In this document: positions 32,670-32,984 of the stretch, one piece after another | Position numbering within the stretch: position 1 is the stretch's first letter | How the letters are laid out: every line of letters starts with the position of its first letter | DNA from: an uncultured Bacteroidia bacterium | GTDB lineage: Bacteria > Bacteroidota > Bacteroidia > JACCXN01 | Assembly (NCBI GenBank): GCA_937995645.1 | Contig: CALKJP010000192.1 | Coordinates: 1-32,984 of the forward strand | Length of the DNA stretch: 32,984 nt | Reading direction: 5' to 3' | Notes under the pieces: generated by a model | Told to the model about the DNA's origin: nothing | Seen by the model: the letters and a program-made list of their open reading frames with translations, nothing else | Databases searched by the model: none | Made by a program: the position numbers and the translations under genes

Positions 32670-32984
32670 ATGGAACGATGCTATTCTAAAATAAAGAGCG
32701 CAGATTTAAAGAATATAACTTCTTTGTTTGCCAAAGATGCTCCTGCCATAATTAAAGACTTAATTTATTTCATCATTAAGGGTTCAGTTATAAAAGTTAT
32801 TTTAGTATTATTTGCTCTGCATAATTCAACTTCCCTTTTTGCAAAAAATCCTGAAAATGCAACCCCAAGACCATCCAACTGGCCTCAGGCATCATTATCA
32901 GGCTGTACCCCGGCAAAGAGTTCAACCGATTTACAGTTGAATAACGTAAGGGCATTAATACACACCGGAGGAGATATGTGGTGG
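32670..32984 (+). CDS. Start of an exported protein, 3' end cut by window edge
   Basis: The frame is open from ATG at 32670 to the window end (105 codons). A polar, Lys-rich stretch of about 30 residues (MERCYSKIKSADLKNITSLF onward) precedes a hydrophobic core at about 32-50 (IYFIIKGSVIKVILVLFAL), and a likely cleavage site follows ALHNSTSLFA. The mature start, NPENATPRPSNWPQ and then CTPAKSSTDLQLNNVRALIH followed by TGGDMWW, resembles the N-termini of large Bacteroidota secreted proteins that end in a T9SS sorting domain; this is from memory of the pattern, and the C-terminus is not visible. The n-region is longer than usual for a signal peptide. It may be controlled by the LytTR regulator encoded upstream. 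Confidence 0.7.
   Translation, partial: MERCYSKIKSADLKNITSLFAKDAPAIIKDLIYFIIKGSVIKVILVLFALHNSTSLFAKNPENATPRPSNWPQASLSGCTPAKSSTDLQLNNVRALIHTGGDMWW

Noticed and set aside
1-32984. CRISPR arrays, insertion sequences, integrases, rRNA genes, replication origin
   Set aside because: No regularly spaced long repeats, transposase-like frames, att-like duplications, rRNA segments or DnaA-box clusters were recognised on reading.

Overview
The window comes from a low-GC member of the Bacteroidota. The evidence is a gliding/T9SS lineage signature (gldB, gldC, a type B sorting domain, a LytS/LytTR pair with a two-component propeller), promoters of the TTTG/TAnnTTTG type, almost no Shine-Dalgarno sequences, and many GTG or TTG starts in tightly overlapping genes. 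I cannot name a genus.

Region 1 (1-6.9 kb): the 5' part of nadE (minus strand, cut by the window edge) and an outer-membrane beta-barrel gene (minus) diverge from gldB-gldC. A separately promoted secreted protein with PKD-like repeats and a T9SS type B C-terminal domain follows. A strong hairpin separates it from the convergent engB, and an alpha/beta hydrolase gene lies beyond.

Region 2 (7.1-23.4 kb): a nearly unbroken division and cell-wall (dcw) cluster: mraZ, rsmH, ftsL, ftsI (with PASTA), murE, mraY, murD, an unnamed 132-residue gene, ftsW, murG, murC, ftsQ, ftsA, ftsZ, then a yqeY-like gene and a GC-rich terminator. Four 10-bp repeats of AAAGTGGT type precede mraZ and look like the MraZ operator. 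These genes make UDP-MurNAc-pentapeptide and lipid II and build the divisome; murF, murB and ddl are not in the cluster. The most unusual item is the gene between murD and ftsW. By hand alignment it is co-linear with the last third of the MurD encoded next to it (linker plus C-terminal domain), but the ATP- and substrate-contacting motifs are replaced. It looks like a diverged, probably non-catalytic MurD C-terminal-domain paralogue, coupled to ftsW by an ATGA overlap.

Region 3 (23.4-29.4 kb): housekeeping genes: an N4BP2L1-like P-loop kinase, a CPBP membrane protease (minus), dusB, a dCMP-deaminase-like gene and an S41 C-terminal processing protease in one run, a repeat-rich intergenic stretch, a conserved hypothetical (minus), a CvpA-family gene, and tRNA-Gln(UUG) with its own promoter and terminator.

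Region 4 (29.4 kb-end): a hybrid-propeller LytS-type histidine kinase and a LytTR response regulator. Just downstream lie direct repeats that fit the published LytTR-binding consensus and spacing. They sit upstream of the start of an exported protein cut by the window end, which is therefore a candidate target. No CRISPR array, insertion sequence, integrase or rRNA gene was seen.
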